Of a DNA stretch of 64,000 nt, positions 1 to 19,581 are shown in pieces. The notes beneath the pieces were generated by a model, which worked only from the letters and a program-made list of their open reading frames with translations, had not been told where the DNA came from and made no database searches. The stretch spans positions 7,068,001 to 7,132,000 of the forward strand of contig CAVNZM010000016.1 in the NCBI GenBank assembly GCA_963693365.1. The letters run 5' to 3'. The stretch is from Amoebidium appalachense (Eukaryota > Ichthyosporea). How positions within the stretch are numbered: position 1 is the stretch's first letter; the number at the start of each line of letters is the position of its first letter. Position numbers and translations under genes: made by a program.

Positions 1-5919
<5,919 letters not shown>

Positions 5920-5952
5920 TTTTTTTACGTTGTAGCTCTCACGTGTTATGGT

Positions 5953-5992
<40 letters not shown>

Positions 5993-6604
5993 GATGGGAA
6001 TGGGTGGTGTGGGAGTGTGATGGAATAGTGTGTGTGGTATGTGTGGGCTATGACCCGCTTAATACCAGAATGCATGCAACTACAAGGACAGGCATGCACG
6101 TTTAGGGTTAAGCAAAGAACACTCCTTGGTTCTATGACCTAGCCCCGTGTCCCCTTGTTGGGCAACTCTAGGAAGCAAGTTGCCCGTTTTCTTTCGTTTG
6201 GATTCTCCACTGAGTGAGCTTGTTGTGCGGATTTGTTTATTTTCCCAACATTCCAAGGGAGATGTCAGGATCTGATTGGTTAGATGAAGAAAATGGTTAT
6301 GATCCCGCCGTTTTCGGTACATTCGCTGTTTTTGGTTTGATTTTTATAAAACTTATACAATTCTTCCCCGAATTTTCTTACACAGATACAATTATATGGA
6401 AGTTTATAAAAACTGGTTACAGTTTGGGTGTTACATGAATTGTTACATCAGCCTCAACGCTTGATGACTTCTCAGTAAAGCCTTGCTGAGCCCTTGAGGA
6501 ATTTGGACCCCCGGGCTTTCCCCATATCATTGGCCAGTGTCAGATCTATTTATCCAGTCATAATTCTGGATCTAGTTCATTCATCTGCCCGGGATCGCCC
6601 AGAT

Positions 6605-6690
6605 ATTTGACGTCAATATGGCGTCACTTGGGTTGCGCAATTGGCGGGCAGCGCACCCGTTATCGTTATAACGACCCAAGTAACGGAACT
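6605..6690 (+). promoter_or_regulatory. Candidate promoter elements upstream of the 6.8 kb gene
   Basis: A GC-richer stretch about 160-240 bp upstream of the start codon contains TTGACGTCAATA (CRE-like core), a reversed CCAAT box and TTGGCGGG (E2F-like, 6641-6648), then a small palindrome CGTTATCGTTATAACG. No clear TATA box follows. Motif matches only. Confidence 0.3.
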
Positions 6691-6847
6691 CTAACGTTCA
6701 ACCGCACACACAAACCGTTTTGAAAAAGTAGGACAGAGAGCGAGAGAGAAAGGAGTTGTTGAGAGCAGGGAAAATAGGAGAAAATAGGTGATTCTCTTGA
6801 ATATTATCATGAGATCTGTTTTGGGAAAGATGTTTAGGTAGTAAAAC

Positions 6848-9330
6848 ATGGCATGTTTCGAGGGCAGGAAAAGGGCGGGAGTCAACCGGGAGGAAGAGGT
6901 TGCACCTAACCCAGCCCGCCTAGCTCAGTTTTATGCGCGGTTTATAAGGGGAGAGAGCTTAGCAGCACACACCACCTTCGCAGCCCAATTCCCCCACCAA
7001 ACGGGTGGACAGACTCAAGGATTCTACCCTGTGTTTCCGTCTCTACCACAACCAATTCCCAGTTCTGCACCGTCTCACCCCACGCGAACCACACACAGCT
7101 CTTCCACCCCTGCACCAAAACCAGGTGTCTATTCACACACACCCAAACAGGCATATTCACAACCACAACAAACGATAAACAGGGCGTTTTCCGTTCCGAG
7201 GCACGTCGAAAATGCACCAGCAGGGGGGTCTTTTAAAGCGCCAACCTACCAGCCACCACTGGCACATCGGTTAGGGGTCCAAGCCACACGTCCGCCGAAA
7301 AATCCTCCCAAGCACACAGGCAGTTTCCGTTCCACGCCTAGCGGCAAAATCCATAGCACCCGTGACACAGCCAGTCAATAACCCCTCACCAATGCCTGTA
7401 AATTCGACTGCCCGTGTTGGCATCAGCCCCGAATGGTTAAGCAAGGGGAGTGATTCTGTGCCTATACAACCCAAGGGTGCATGTTTACAAAACTCTCAAC
7501 CGAAAACTGCAACGGATAAGCTAGCATCCTCTCAAACTGGCACCACGCGACTACACATGGCACAGCAGCATTCTTTGGTGAAAGCAAAGGCATCTTCAAC
7601 GGGACGACCGATAATTCCCCGGCCATTTGACGTCAAACCTGCCCCTCTTGCACCAAGCAGCCATCCACGCCAAGAACTCTCCCAACCACACACCAAACCA
7701 CACATCAAGCCACAACCACAACCAGCACCACCACAACCAGCACTCACACAACGACAACCACAACCAGACCCAGCCAAGCAAAGGCCCAACGAAACAACAC
7801 AAGCACCTACAAGGCAAGCCACAACCCCGCCCCTTATCCCCATCCCTATACATGCCGACCCAGCACGAAATCACCCCATACCCACAACACCACCAACAAC
7901 AGCCTCGCTCCCCTCAACAACCTCGCAACCCTCGCCCCCAACTCCACCTATTTCCACCACACCCATTCCTACACCCCTCCTACCGCACAACACACCCAGC
8001 CACCAACTACCACCACCCATTCCACCCGCAAGTGTGCCTGCTGCAACCCCATCACCACCCCATCCACCAACCAAGCCAACTCCGCCGGTTCCATGTGCAG
8101 AGGCTAATACCGACCTCGCTGTTGCCACAAAACCAACACTGGGAGGGAATGATGAAAGGGAAAATCATTCGAGTTCCGATAGTGATTCGAATACGAGCAG
8201 CAGCGATGGAAAAACATCACTTTGCACATCGCCACCACCAGGCAAATTTGACGAATGGGAAACGAAACGAACGGAGGAGTCGCAGAAACGAAAGTCGGGT
8301 GGGCTCGCATCGATGTTTGCCAACAAGGGGAAACGTGTTCTGAAAACCGCACAGAGAAGGGAGAGTAGAGAGAAAGCACAGGCGAGCGACGGAGAAACAA
8401 AATCAGAAACGGAAAAGAAAGAAGAAGGGGTTGACGGGTGGACGTCTCTATTCGGCAGGGCAGGGAACACGCCTGCACCCACGCCAAAATCACGCATTCC
8501 CTCTGTTGTCCCGTCGACAACGGCAGAGAGAAAACCCCTTTCTTCTGTGTTTGCTGCTCCCTCCCCCTTCACGACAACGCCAAAACCAAGGGGTTCTGTT
8601 TCGACGGAAACGAAACGAAAGTCGGTGAAGTTTACGCCGTTGGCTGGGTTGGGAGGGAGCGCGAGTAGAAAACGAAACCTGTCCGAGTTTGATTTTGAGG
8701 AGGAGGGAGGGGAGAAGCCTTCAAAGGCACAGCGGGTGGAGGTGGAGGAAGGTGGGTGAAGGGGAGGAAGGGAGGGGAGGGTGGAGGGAGGGGAGGGGGA
8801 GGGGGGGATTTAGCTACTTTGGTGTGTGCTGGGATCTTGAGGAAAAGGGGTGGGGTGGGGTGGGGGGGGGGCGGTTGGGGGCAGGAGGAAAGGAGGGGGG
8901 GGAGGGAGGGGGGATGGGGACAGGACGGGTGTGTGCACGACAGCACAAGATGAGATGGGTGTGTTTGGAGCAGATAGACGGGGGTGGGGAGAGCGGCAGA
9001 AGGGGGAGGGGGGGGGGGGGAGGCATAGCTTTGCTGCAGATGTGCATCAATTCAAGTCGGTGTCGGTGGTTGGGGTCCGGTGTGTGTGTGGATGGGTGGG
9101 TGGGGGGAGGGGGGGGGAAGAGGGGTCATTACGGTCATGTGCACATTTTTTTTGTGCTATGATTGTTGGGATGTTAGTAATTTTGCTAGGGGGCAATCAG
9201 TGGTTATGGGGGCAAAGAAAGCAGTGGATGGGTAGAGAGAGAATTTAGAGCAGGGCACGGGCTTAGAAAAAACACGTACATGCATCACGGGTGTTCTCTC
9301 CGATTGTGGGTGGGTGTGTGTGTGTGTTTG

Positions 9331-9365
<35 letters not shown>

Positions 9366-9474
9366 ATGTGTGTGTGTGTGTGTGTGTTTGCATGTGTATG
9401 TGTGTGTGTGTGTGTGTTTGCATGTGTGTGTGTGCGTGCGTGCATGTGTGTGTGTGTGTGTGTGTGTGTTTGCA

Positions 9475-9505
<31 letters not shown>

Positions 9506-9562
9506 ATCTGTGTGTGTGTGTGCGTGCATGTGTGTGTGCGTGCATGTGTGTGTGTGCGTGCA

Positions 9563-9594
<32 letters not shown>

Positions 9595-9602
9595 CGTGCA
9601 TG

Positions 9603-9678
<76 letters not shown>

Positions 9679-9974
9679 ATGCGAGTGTGTGTCTGGTGAC
9701 TGTATCTGTGATGATTAGCACTGACCAATCATATGTTACCCCATATGCCCAGTCTTTAGGGTCGTATGAGTGTGTGTTGTTGCTCTCACGTGTGTTGCTT
9801 TGAAAAATTCTAACCTACACTTCTCCCAACTCTCCTCCCCCCACTCCTCCCCTTCCCTCCCCCCCCCCCCCCCCCCCCCCTTCCACCCCTTTCCACCTCC
9901 TCTTTTGCCTCCCCTCACCTCCCTCCCTACCTTACCACATACACTCCCCTCCCCCCCCCTCCCCTCCCCACCTC

Positions 9975-10036
<62 letters not shown>

Positions 10037-10447
10037 CTTCCCCACAGCTGCCCCCCGTAGCACCTTTTCCACACCTGTTCGGAGACCACCAGCCTTTCCC
10101 TCTGCTTGGTTTTCGGTAACTCCCCCCGTGGGCCCCCCTTGAGGATGGGCTCTGCTTATTATGCATACTCTTTATGTATGGCTTGCATTCTGCATTGTGT
10201 TATCCGTTTGTTCTTGTGTACTTCGTACTTTTTGACGCATTCAACCCCCCCCCCCCCCCCCGCCCCCCCTCTCCCCTCCTCCCCCCCCTCCCTCTCTCCC
10301 TCTACTCGCAGCGCGGGCACACCCACACACAAACACACAAATTCATGCACATGCTGCACGCGCATACACACACCTGCACGCATATACACACGCTCGTGCA
10401 CTCACGCACGCACGGGTGCACACACGTACATGGATGCACTTACTCAT

Positions 10448-10484
<37 letters not shown>

Positions 10485-10637
10485 CGCACGCGCACACACA
10501 ATTGCATCCACACACACGCACACACATCCCGGCACGCACTCGCACACATTTACATTTACACACTACTTGCACACACGTACACACATTCACACACAAACCA
10601 CTCACACATACATTACCCCCCCCCCCCCCCCCCCCCC

Positions 10638-10695
<58 letters not shown>

Positions 10696-10955
10696 ATCCC
10701 CCTCCCCCTCTCCTTCCCCCGCACACACATACACAAATAGCTGGGCGGATTTGCACATGCACTGATGTGCCTGTTATACTTCTAGTCCTTTTTCATACCC
10801 TTGGGCCAGTCATGACACACATATGCTAGGTGTTTAGACGTCGGAAATGAATAGAACAAAAGACACACGCAATGGTTTGGTTAAGTAACGGCAAGGAACA
10901 TGGAAATGACAGTTCAAGTTTTTTGTTTTTTTTTTCTTTTGGTTTTTTTTTTTTT

Positions 10956-10986
<31 letters not shown>

Positions 10987-11213
10987 GGGGGTGCAAGCCT
11001 TATACAAGGGCTCACACTTTGATTTACAGGGGTACGAGCAGACAGATGAGACAGAGGGGGGTGCGGGTGTGCCCACGGAACACACACTATCTGCCCAACC
11101 TGCAGCCAATACACGGCCCATGCTGCCTTTTACCTTCGATGCATCCAGTGGCGAGGAGAGTGATCACGTATGCTGACCATTTACACCCCCACCCCCTCTA
11201 CCCCACCCCACAC

Positions 11214-11275
<62 letters not shown>

Positions 11276-12033
11276 ACACATACACACACACACACACACA
11301 TACACACACATACACACACACACACACACATACACACACACGCGCGCACGCACACACTAATCCCCACCCCCTCCCCCCCTCCCCCCCCCTCCCCCTCCCC
11401 CTCCCCCCTCCCCCTCCCCCTCCCCCTTCCCCCCTATCTTCTCCCACACGCGCACCTTGGCCCTGCCCCAACGCGCACTCACACATTTCTCTCTCTTCTC
11501 TCTCTTTTTCTCCCCCTCTCACCACCTTCTCGCTTTCTCTTGCACCGTCTTTCTTTCTTCTTTCCCGCCTTCGTTATTCCCGTCTCCCTTTGTCTTCTCC
11601 CCCCCCCCCTTCCCCCCCCCCCTCCCCCCCTCCCCCCCTCCTCTCCCGATCTCTCTTTCTCCCCTGCACGCACAGTGTCACATATGCATGCATATCTATG
11701 CGACACCCTCTTTCTCTCTCCCTCTCTTCACATCCCCCCCCCCCCCCCCCCCCCCCCCCCCCGCCGCCCTCCCTCCTTCTCATCCCTTTTCCCTCTTCAT
11801 TTCCTTCCCCTTCCCCCCCCCCCCCCCCCCCCCCCCCCCCTCTCTCTCCCCCTCGTCCTAGTCACGTCCCCGGTCCCTCTCCCTTTTTCGCCTTCTCCCC
11901 CTCCCCCCCCCCCCCCTCCTCCTCCCCTCTCCCTTCCTTCCTCTCCTTGCCCGCTCGTTCTGTTGCTCGCACTCCCCCCCCCTCCCTTGTCTCTCTCTAC
12001 CTCCCCTACAAGCACACACACGATACTTGTTCA

Positions 12034-12087
<54 letters not shown>

Positions 12088-12173
12088 ACACCTTCACCGT
12101 TTCTCCCACTGCTCCCTCCACTATACCACACAACAGGCAGGGTGGGAGGGGGCAGAAAACAGAGACCCCTTAT

Positions 12174-12230
<57 letters not shown>

Positions 12231-12240
12231 ACCCCCCCCC

Positions 12241-12271
<31 letters not shown>

Positions 12272-12808
12272 ACACACTTCCTGCCCGTTTTTTCCCGTTT
12301 AACGATCAGTCAGTTATCATGCCAACGGCCTTTATCGTTTTGGTAGGCACTATGACACACCGGAGTGCTAGTCCAAGAGCACACGCACACACCCACTCAC
12401 ACACACACACATACACAGGACGGGGACCATCTAGGCCTTCAGCAAGAAATCAGCCGTCTTGCCTCTCTCCTCACCGCCAAACCAAAAGACACACCTCTGC
12501 CCTCCTCCCAAAACTCCCACCTCTCCTTCCACCTATCGGATGAAGAAGATGACCCACCAATCAACGAGGCCCCCACCTTACCAAACAAGGAAAGAGAGGA
12601 GGAAGGGGGGGTGGTTTCGGGGGCAAAAAACGGGAAACCCCAGCCGGGAGTGAAGGGGAACCTCGGCTGGATTGTGTTTGATGGGGAAGGGGAGGGGGAT
12701 GAGGAGGGAAAGGAGAATGTCGACATGAGGGGAGGAGGAGTGGTGGTACCTGCCGTGAAGGTCTGGTGGTGTGTCTGCAGTGCTCTGTTTGTTGGGGCGT
12801 ATATATAG
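6848..12808 (+). CDS. Unrecognised Pro/Ser/Lys-rich, largely disordered protein, five exons, about 766 aa
   Basis: Exon model 6848-7124, 7324-8751, 10048-10115, 11030-11167, 12419-12808 gives 2,301 nt in one frame, ending TAG. Phases agree at every junction, including the two short exons (AAPRSTFSTPVRR and YEQTDETEGGAGVPTEH), which supports the model; the first intron (7125-7323) is the least certain because the frame also shifts there without a strong donor. The N-terminus has a helical patch (APNPARLAQFYARFIRGE). Residues of exon 2 are dominated by Pro, Ser, Thr, Gln, then by Lys/Glu clusters with RKSVKFTPLAGLGG and a Lys/Arg-rich patch, suggesting a nuclear protein. The last exon is acidic (SDEEDDPP) and ends in a hydrophobic tail, VKVWWCVCSALFVGAYI, which could be a tail anchor or could mark a mis-called final splice. 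No domain recognised. Confidence 0.6.
8752..12418. repeat. Intronic G, GT, C and CA tracts of the 6.8 kb gene
   Basis: Intron 8752-10047 runs G-rich (8752-9125), (GT)n with regular TTTGCATG interruptions (9308-9680), C-rich (9850-9970), (CA)n (9977-10034), then acceptor. Next intron: C and CA 10240-10700, T-run joined to G-run 10930-10991. Last: (CA)n 11214-11345, then about 900 bp of C-rich DNA. Confidence 0.9.
10135..10258 (+). mobile_element. SINE-like poly-C element, 5'-truncated copy
   Basis: Starts TTGAGGATGGGCTCTGCTTA, continues TGCATACTC, and ends TTTTTGACGCATTCAACCCC with a C-run. Lies in the third intron of the 6.8-12.8 kb gene, starting about 20 bp after the donor. Confidence 0.65.
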
Positions 12809-13059
12809 CATGCATGGAGCGTAGGCCCGGAGAGGGGGAGGGGGATTACGGGCTGTGGGTGTGGTAGGCACGATGTGTGCTTTTACACGTGTGTTTACGG
12901 GTAGGCGGAGGCGGAGTGCAGGGATCGTGCGCGGATGGTTCGCTGTGGTGTGAAAATTGCTTTTGATTGTTGCGTTGTGGGCGGGCGCGTGTGTGAGTGG
13001 TGTGTGCGCGTGCGCGTGTGCGTGTTGCTGTGTGTGTATGGGTGTGTGGCATTCTTCCC

Positions 13060-13112
<53 letters not shown>

Positions 13113-13189
13113 TTCCGGGGGAGGGGGGGGGGGAGGATGGGAGAGGAGAATAATCTATGCCTAGCTAAAGCATGGCCCTGTCACACCTG

Positions 13190-13230
<41 letters not shown>

Positions 13231-13460
13231 ACGATTCACATGCAGAGAGGAGGCCCAGGCACTTGTGCATGCACAGGCATGGTCGATACCATTGCCGTTA
13301 GGTTAAAGGTCTTATGCTAATCTGAACACCCTGCCCACTCTGCTTACAGGACAAACATGTACTAACAGTAAAGCAAGTGTATGAATAACACACGCACATA
13401 CTCCCTAGGCATGTATGGGCACGCTTCGTTCAGCTTGCGTTTGTGTGTGTGTCTGTGTGT

Positions 13461-13498
<38 letters not shown>

Positions 13499-15083
13499 AT
13501 GTGTATGTGTGCGTGTGCGTGTGTGTATGTATGTGTGCTTGTGCTTGTGGGTGCTTGTGGGTGCTTGTGGGTGTGTGGGTGTGTGTGGGTGCATGTTATG
13601 TGTGTGTTGGAGCTCCAAGGTGGTATCCAAGTGAAGTGGAATAGGCGAAGTAGACATAGCCTGGTTAATAATGGAACGTTATTGACGAAAGATGTTGCCG
13701 GGGCAGGGTGGACCTATGAGGGCTACGTGGCTGCTGCAGATATCCGTCAACTGCCGGTGACACGAGATTCCTGTATTTTTGCTTCCGTTTTTTGATATTC
13801 GAGTCTTAGCGATGATCGGTTTGCTGCACTGATTGAGAGATGGGGGAAGGGAGCGAGGGGGAGGGGGAGGGGGGGGGGTCTGGCATGAAGTAATAGTCTA
13901 TAAGCTTCTTTTTCTTCTTGTTTCTTTTTTCTTTCTCTTTTTTTTTCTCTCCTTTTCAGTGAGAGAAGGCCCGCGGGGGGGGGGGGGGGGGGATCTGTTT
14001 TTTTGAATTGAATTAGGGGGTTTAGATTAGTTATGTCTATGCTGCCAATGACTTCATTCTCAATGCGGTTACAGAGAATACGTAGCCTGCCAGATGAAAG
14101 AGGTGTATATTGAGGTAACGCTTGCCAGAGTGGTGGCAAAAATGTGCTATGATGCATATGGGAGTGTACAGTGCTGATAATGGGGTATACTGGTTTTTAC
14201 TTTTGAGTCTGTTGGAGTTCTGAATGAATGGAAAGAACTGATGAATAATATATTGTTAAGTCTGCCATTGGTGTTTAAAATTTTGCTGTTCCCTGTTCAA
14301 TGATGATAGAATTTGTGATAGCCTTAGGGCTCGGGGTGCACATCACCTGCTTGATTTGAGATGTCAATTGCAATGACATACTGGAAACTTTACTATGCAA
14401 TATGCATGTGGCGTACAGCTGATGATCGTGCACTATCATATCAGAGGGTGTGGTAGGGCATGGATGTGCGTGTACGTGTGCACACGCACATACGCAGACG
14501 ATTGCAAGCCTGTGTGTGACACTGCTATTAGCTAGAACACGCCTGTGATTTGGTACGATGGCAGACATCATGAAGTGTACACGCCCTTTGGTACGGTACC
14601 AGTGGTAATCTTTATTTGCAATTATGCTTGGCTGGAACATATGTCATCGTGATAACACACTTGCCTGTACAGGAACGTGTACTGGGGTGTGTTTGGCCGC
14701 ATGTGAGGATGTTTGTCCCCGCCTTTAAATTCCCAACATGTTATAGACCGTGTAAACCCATGGGTGGTATACTTAGAGGTGGTTTGCACTGGGATGCGTG
14801 CATGTGTTAACGTTTCGTGTGCTAATGTGCTTGGCAACAGTGGTCTTTAGGCCTGTTCTTACATGGCATTGTACTCCCAATGTGGTGCTTGCGGTATGAA
14901 TTTTACCGTGCCCGTGCGTGCCTGTGTGCAGATGCACATGCAGATGCCCCCTAAGTGCACGGGGTATTTGCATTGCGACGTGTGCTTAGCTTTCAATGTG
15001 AAATCAGAAACATGCGGGTGTGTGTGTGGTGATTCGAAGGGAGGGTTAGAAGAACGGAGGAGAGGATGCTGCATCGGGAGTGT

Positions 15084-15114
<31 letters not shown>

Positions 15115-15936
15115 GAGGATGTGTGTATGTGTGTGTGTGTCGCTTGTGTGTGTGTACACCGTAAGAAGGTAAGGGTGGGTGGGGAGAGGGGGGGGGGGGG
15201 GGGGGGGGGAGGGGGGAGGGGGGCTTTGCGATTCTCGACCGTGAGCTGGTGGCAGCCTATGCAGACTTCTAAGTAAATTTTGCAGTTTATTCTTAGCACA
15301 GTCGAATTAGAGCAATTTAAATTGAAGGGATCTAGGAAATCGTTAGTGCTGCGGGGACAAATCCCACACCGTGCCCCTCTGAAAGAGCACTCAATGACAT
15401 ACAAGTATTGTAAGTGTACAGGTTAATACACATTCTACAGGTCTGCAAATGGCAACAATTTTAACCCCTATTAGCAAGTGGCTAGATATGTTATTCATAT
15501 CCATATGGAAAACGCTTGGAAAAGTGGATCGATATTCTAGAAGAAATTGAAGAGGAGTCGGACTTCCAACAATATATGGAAAGCACTTTGGAGAGTGTAT
15601 GCATATTCTAATATTGAAAAGAAACTGGGAATTCCAGAAAAAATTAAAGTGAAATCGGAAAAGCTAACAAATCGGAAAAACTAACAAAACGTAAAAACTA
15701 ACAAAAAGGCAACCAAGTTGAATCAGGGAGCCGGGGGGAAGGCCTATCGTGCATGCTCTTTAAAGAAAAGTACAAGGATAAAAGACTTGTCATTCACACA
15801 CATTTAATTCTGCAATACACATGTCTAAAAACCGCCACCTTTAATTTAGCCTTCCCTTAAAGCCAATCAAAAAATACCATCCATGCACATATATTCACCA
15901 AATATATGCATCCCGTGTACAAAAAATAGCAGCCAA
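12809..15936. other. Intergenic between two convergent gene ends
   Basis: Poly-C 13062-13111, T-run 13191-13228, (GT)n 13440-13530, and G tracts near 13975 and 15190, embedded in unique sequence. Open frames at 13600-13795 (plus), 14157-13747 (minus) and 14863-15050 (plus, Cys-rich) lack acceptable splice sites, so no gene is called. Confidence 0.45.
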
Positions 15937-16705
15937 TCAGGCGGCGGCAACCTGTGTGGGCTGGACCTTCTTCTCCCTTCTGAACATACCAGTAAGGCTC
16001 TTCATCAGTCTTCGCCCCACACCCCCCTCTCCCTCCTTTTTCTTCTCCTCGGGGGCGGTGGCTGGGGCGGGGACTGGCGCGGCTGCTTCAGGCTCCTGTG
16101 GGGGGAAAAGAAAACGTGAGAATAAATTAATAATATTCTTGATTTCTATGAAAAATATTGTTGGTGGGTGAGACCATGAGGAGTTGTGTGTGTGTGTGTG
16201 AGCGGATGGGTGTGTGGGTGAGGGTGGTGGCGGTGGCGGTGGCGGTGGCAGTGGTGGTGGTGGTGGTGGGGGGGGGGGGGGGGGGGGGGGGGGGATTAGG
16301 AAGGGAGGGGTGTACATTGTGGCAAGAATGTTTTGCGCAGTTGTGCAGGAGGGGGCGTATGAACAAGAGAACAGAGGCACGTTCCAACTAATACTAGACC
16401 TAAGCAGGACACACACGGGGAACTGCCCTGTGTGTGTGAGTGTGTGTGTGTGTGTGTCTCTGGGTGCATGCCACGGCACACGTTACCCACAACAGGGATT
16501 TTTGAAATATGCCCGGACACACATCATGTTGACTTCTGTGCTTCACGCACAGGTGCACACAGAAACACCCGCACAAGTAACCCCCATGAACTTGCACATA
16601 CACACACAAATGAAACCAATAAATGCACAAACACACTCACACACATGCGCACGTGCACTCGCGCACCCGCGGGCGCGCGTCCGCGCACGCACATACAGGC
16701 ACACG

Positions 16706-16738
<33 letters not shown>

Positions 16739-16978
16739 GTACACCTACACACACGTACACACACGTACACACACCTTTTGTGCATGCTCTATGGTCTGTG
16801 CCTCTGGTGCCTGGGCAGGGGCCTCCTTTGGCGGCTCAGGCACAGCCACAGGCACAACGGGATAGCCGTGACCCTGCATGCTGACTAGGAACCTGGGGGG
16901 AGGAGGGGGGGGGGGGGGGGGAGGGGGGTTAGATTATGAACATATTATGGCGTAGATGTGTGTGTGCCTATGCCTGTG

Positions 16979-17062
<84 letters not shown>

Positions 17063-17303
17063 CATACGGTGTGTGTTTTGTGTGTGTGTATGAGAGGGTG
17101 GGTATGTGGTTGTGCACAACTGTAGCATGTAGATGCACATTTGTGCGTGTGTTGGGGGGAGGGGGAGAGGGTGGGGTCGAGGATGTGTGTATACGCATCT
17201 TTGCTGTTCATTAGGAGCAAGTCTTTGTGTGTATCATGGTGTGACACGTGTGCCCCCCACTGGGCCAACCATCACCACTCGTTAACACCCTTCTTGATAT
17301 GAT

Positions 17304-17365
<62 letters not shown>

Positions 17366-18741
17366 CACACACACTACACACACACTACACACACACACCC
17401 ACCCACACACACACCTGTGCGCCGGCACCTCCGTCTGCACCACCTCCTTCTTCTCCACCACCTCCGCACTCACATCCTGGCCCTTCTTCTTCTTAAAGGT
17501 GAGCCTCTTTGTCAGTGTGTGCAGGATGCCTCTCTTCTCTTCCCTTTTGCTCTCCGCCTTTGTCTCCTCTTTAGCCTCGGTGGCGGCAACAGGCATGACT
17601 GGATAGCCGTGACCCTGTTTGGTACAGACGGGATCAGCAACTTACAATGTGCGACCACATACAAGATAAATGTCAAAAAATAATCCTGGCCGGAAAGCCG
17701 AAATACGGAGGAGGAGGGGCTTGTATCCAAAGAAATGGGTGCCGATAGATTTTCGTGATAGGCACAGTCGGCCAGGCTGCTGCCATTGGGGTGTTTGGGG
17801 CGGAAGGGGGGAGAGGGAGGGGGGGGGGGGGGGGGGGGGGGGGGGAGGGGGAGGGGAAGGGGGGAGGTATCACACGGGGGGTGGAGGAATGGAGGGCAGG
17901 GGCGGGCAGGCGACCTGGGGGAGAGGGGGGGGGGGGGGGGGGGGAGGTATCGCGCTGGAGGGAAGAGGAATGCAGGGGAGAAGAGCGCAGGCAACCTAGA
18001 AGGGGGGGGGGAGGGGGGGGGGGTCCTTCAAGCACACCTGCATCGACGAGATGAACCTGTAGGCAGGCACAGTAGCCTCTGCAATGGGTGCAGGGGCAGG
18101 TGCCTCCTCCCTGTGCTCCTCCTTCTCCCCCCTCAGTCTCTTGGTGGTCAGCCGGTGGCCCAGGCCGGCAATCTTCTCTCTGACGTTGGTTGAAGTGCGC
18201 TTGGGTTTGGTGGCCTCGGGAGAGGCGGGAGTGGGGGTAGGCATAACTGGGTAGCCGTGGCCCTGTGGGTGTTGGGACAGGAAGTTTAGAATGTCGAACA
18301 CGGCATGGGGAACGTGGCGAAGAAAACAGTGTGTGCAAAAGGTTATGGGGTAGAGGGGTGTGTGTGTGGGTGTGTGTTGTTGTTTTCCCGGGCGGGGCGG
18401 GGCGGGGGGGGGGGGGGGGGTAGCCCTGTATTATGCACGTGTGTGGTTGCAAGCACTGATTCCATTACATTACATATGGGACAATGGGGTATGCCATCAC
18501 ACAGCCCCTCCTATCCCCTCATGACCCCCCTTCCCCAACCCTGCCCTCACACATCCACACGCCAAGGATCCAAAAGCACGTGCCAATTAAAGAACCTTCC
18601 CTGTGCCCTCTCATGCAACTCAATGAAAAATTTCCCTCCCACCATCCCCTTTCTCCCCTTTCCCCAGCAGCTCCTTTACGTGCACACATCCATACACACC
18701 CACCCACATGCACACATACGGAGAGACGCGCGCACGCACGC

Positions 18742-18788
<47 letters not shown>

Positions 18789-19544
18789 CCCCCCCCCCCC
18801 CCCCCCCCCCCCACCCACCCACACACACATGTACACACACACACACCTGCATGGTAGCAATGAACCTGTACGCAGGCACAGCCACCTCCGTGTCCTTCAC
18901 TGCCTCCTTCACCACCGCACTTGTCCCCTCCTCCTCCAAATCCTTGTGTGACCCCAGAGCCTTCACCTTCCCCACAATCCCCCCGAAAAGAGCCGCCGTG
19001 CTCGATTTCTTCTTTGGCTCGGGGGCCGGGGTGACCGGAATTACCGGGTAACCATGACCCTGCATAGACGTGATGAAGCGGTATGCAGGCACCGTGGCCT
19101 CTAGGACGTTGTCTTTGCTGGGCCGTTTGGCCTTGACGGCCGGAATTAGGCTGGTCCACTTCCTCTTCTCGGTCACGGGCACGGGCACGGGCTGGGGGGA
19201 GAGATGGGATTAGGTGGTCGGTTACATGGGATGTGGGAGTGGGGGATGGGATGTTAGGTGTACAGTTAAGGGGTGAGTATGTGGTTGAGCGTGTGTCGTG
19301 CTGTGTGGTGTTGTGTGTGTTGGGGGGGGGGGAGGAGGGGGGGGAAGAATGCGGAAAAAACACACGTGGTGCATTTGAATTTTGCCCAACAACCAGAGGG
19401 CCAAACATGGCAATAGCAAGGCACAAACTGGATTGGAACACAGCCAACATAAGTACTGTTTAAATTTGAATGCCCCACTGTTTGTCGGATGCCGGTTGAT
19501 TTTTAATTCGTGGGGATACAGAGGGGGGATGGGATGGCGATGTG

Positions 19545-19581
<37 letters not shown>

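Noticed and set aside
14863-15060. Cys-rich plus-strand frame resembling a zinc-binding protein
   Set aside because: Cysteines come from TGT/TGC in GT-biased DNA, there is no acceptable splice site, and the frame runs into a G tract.
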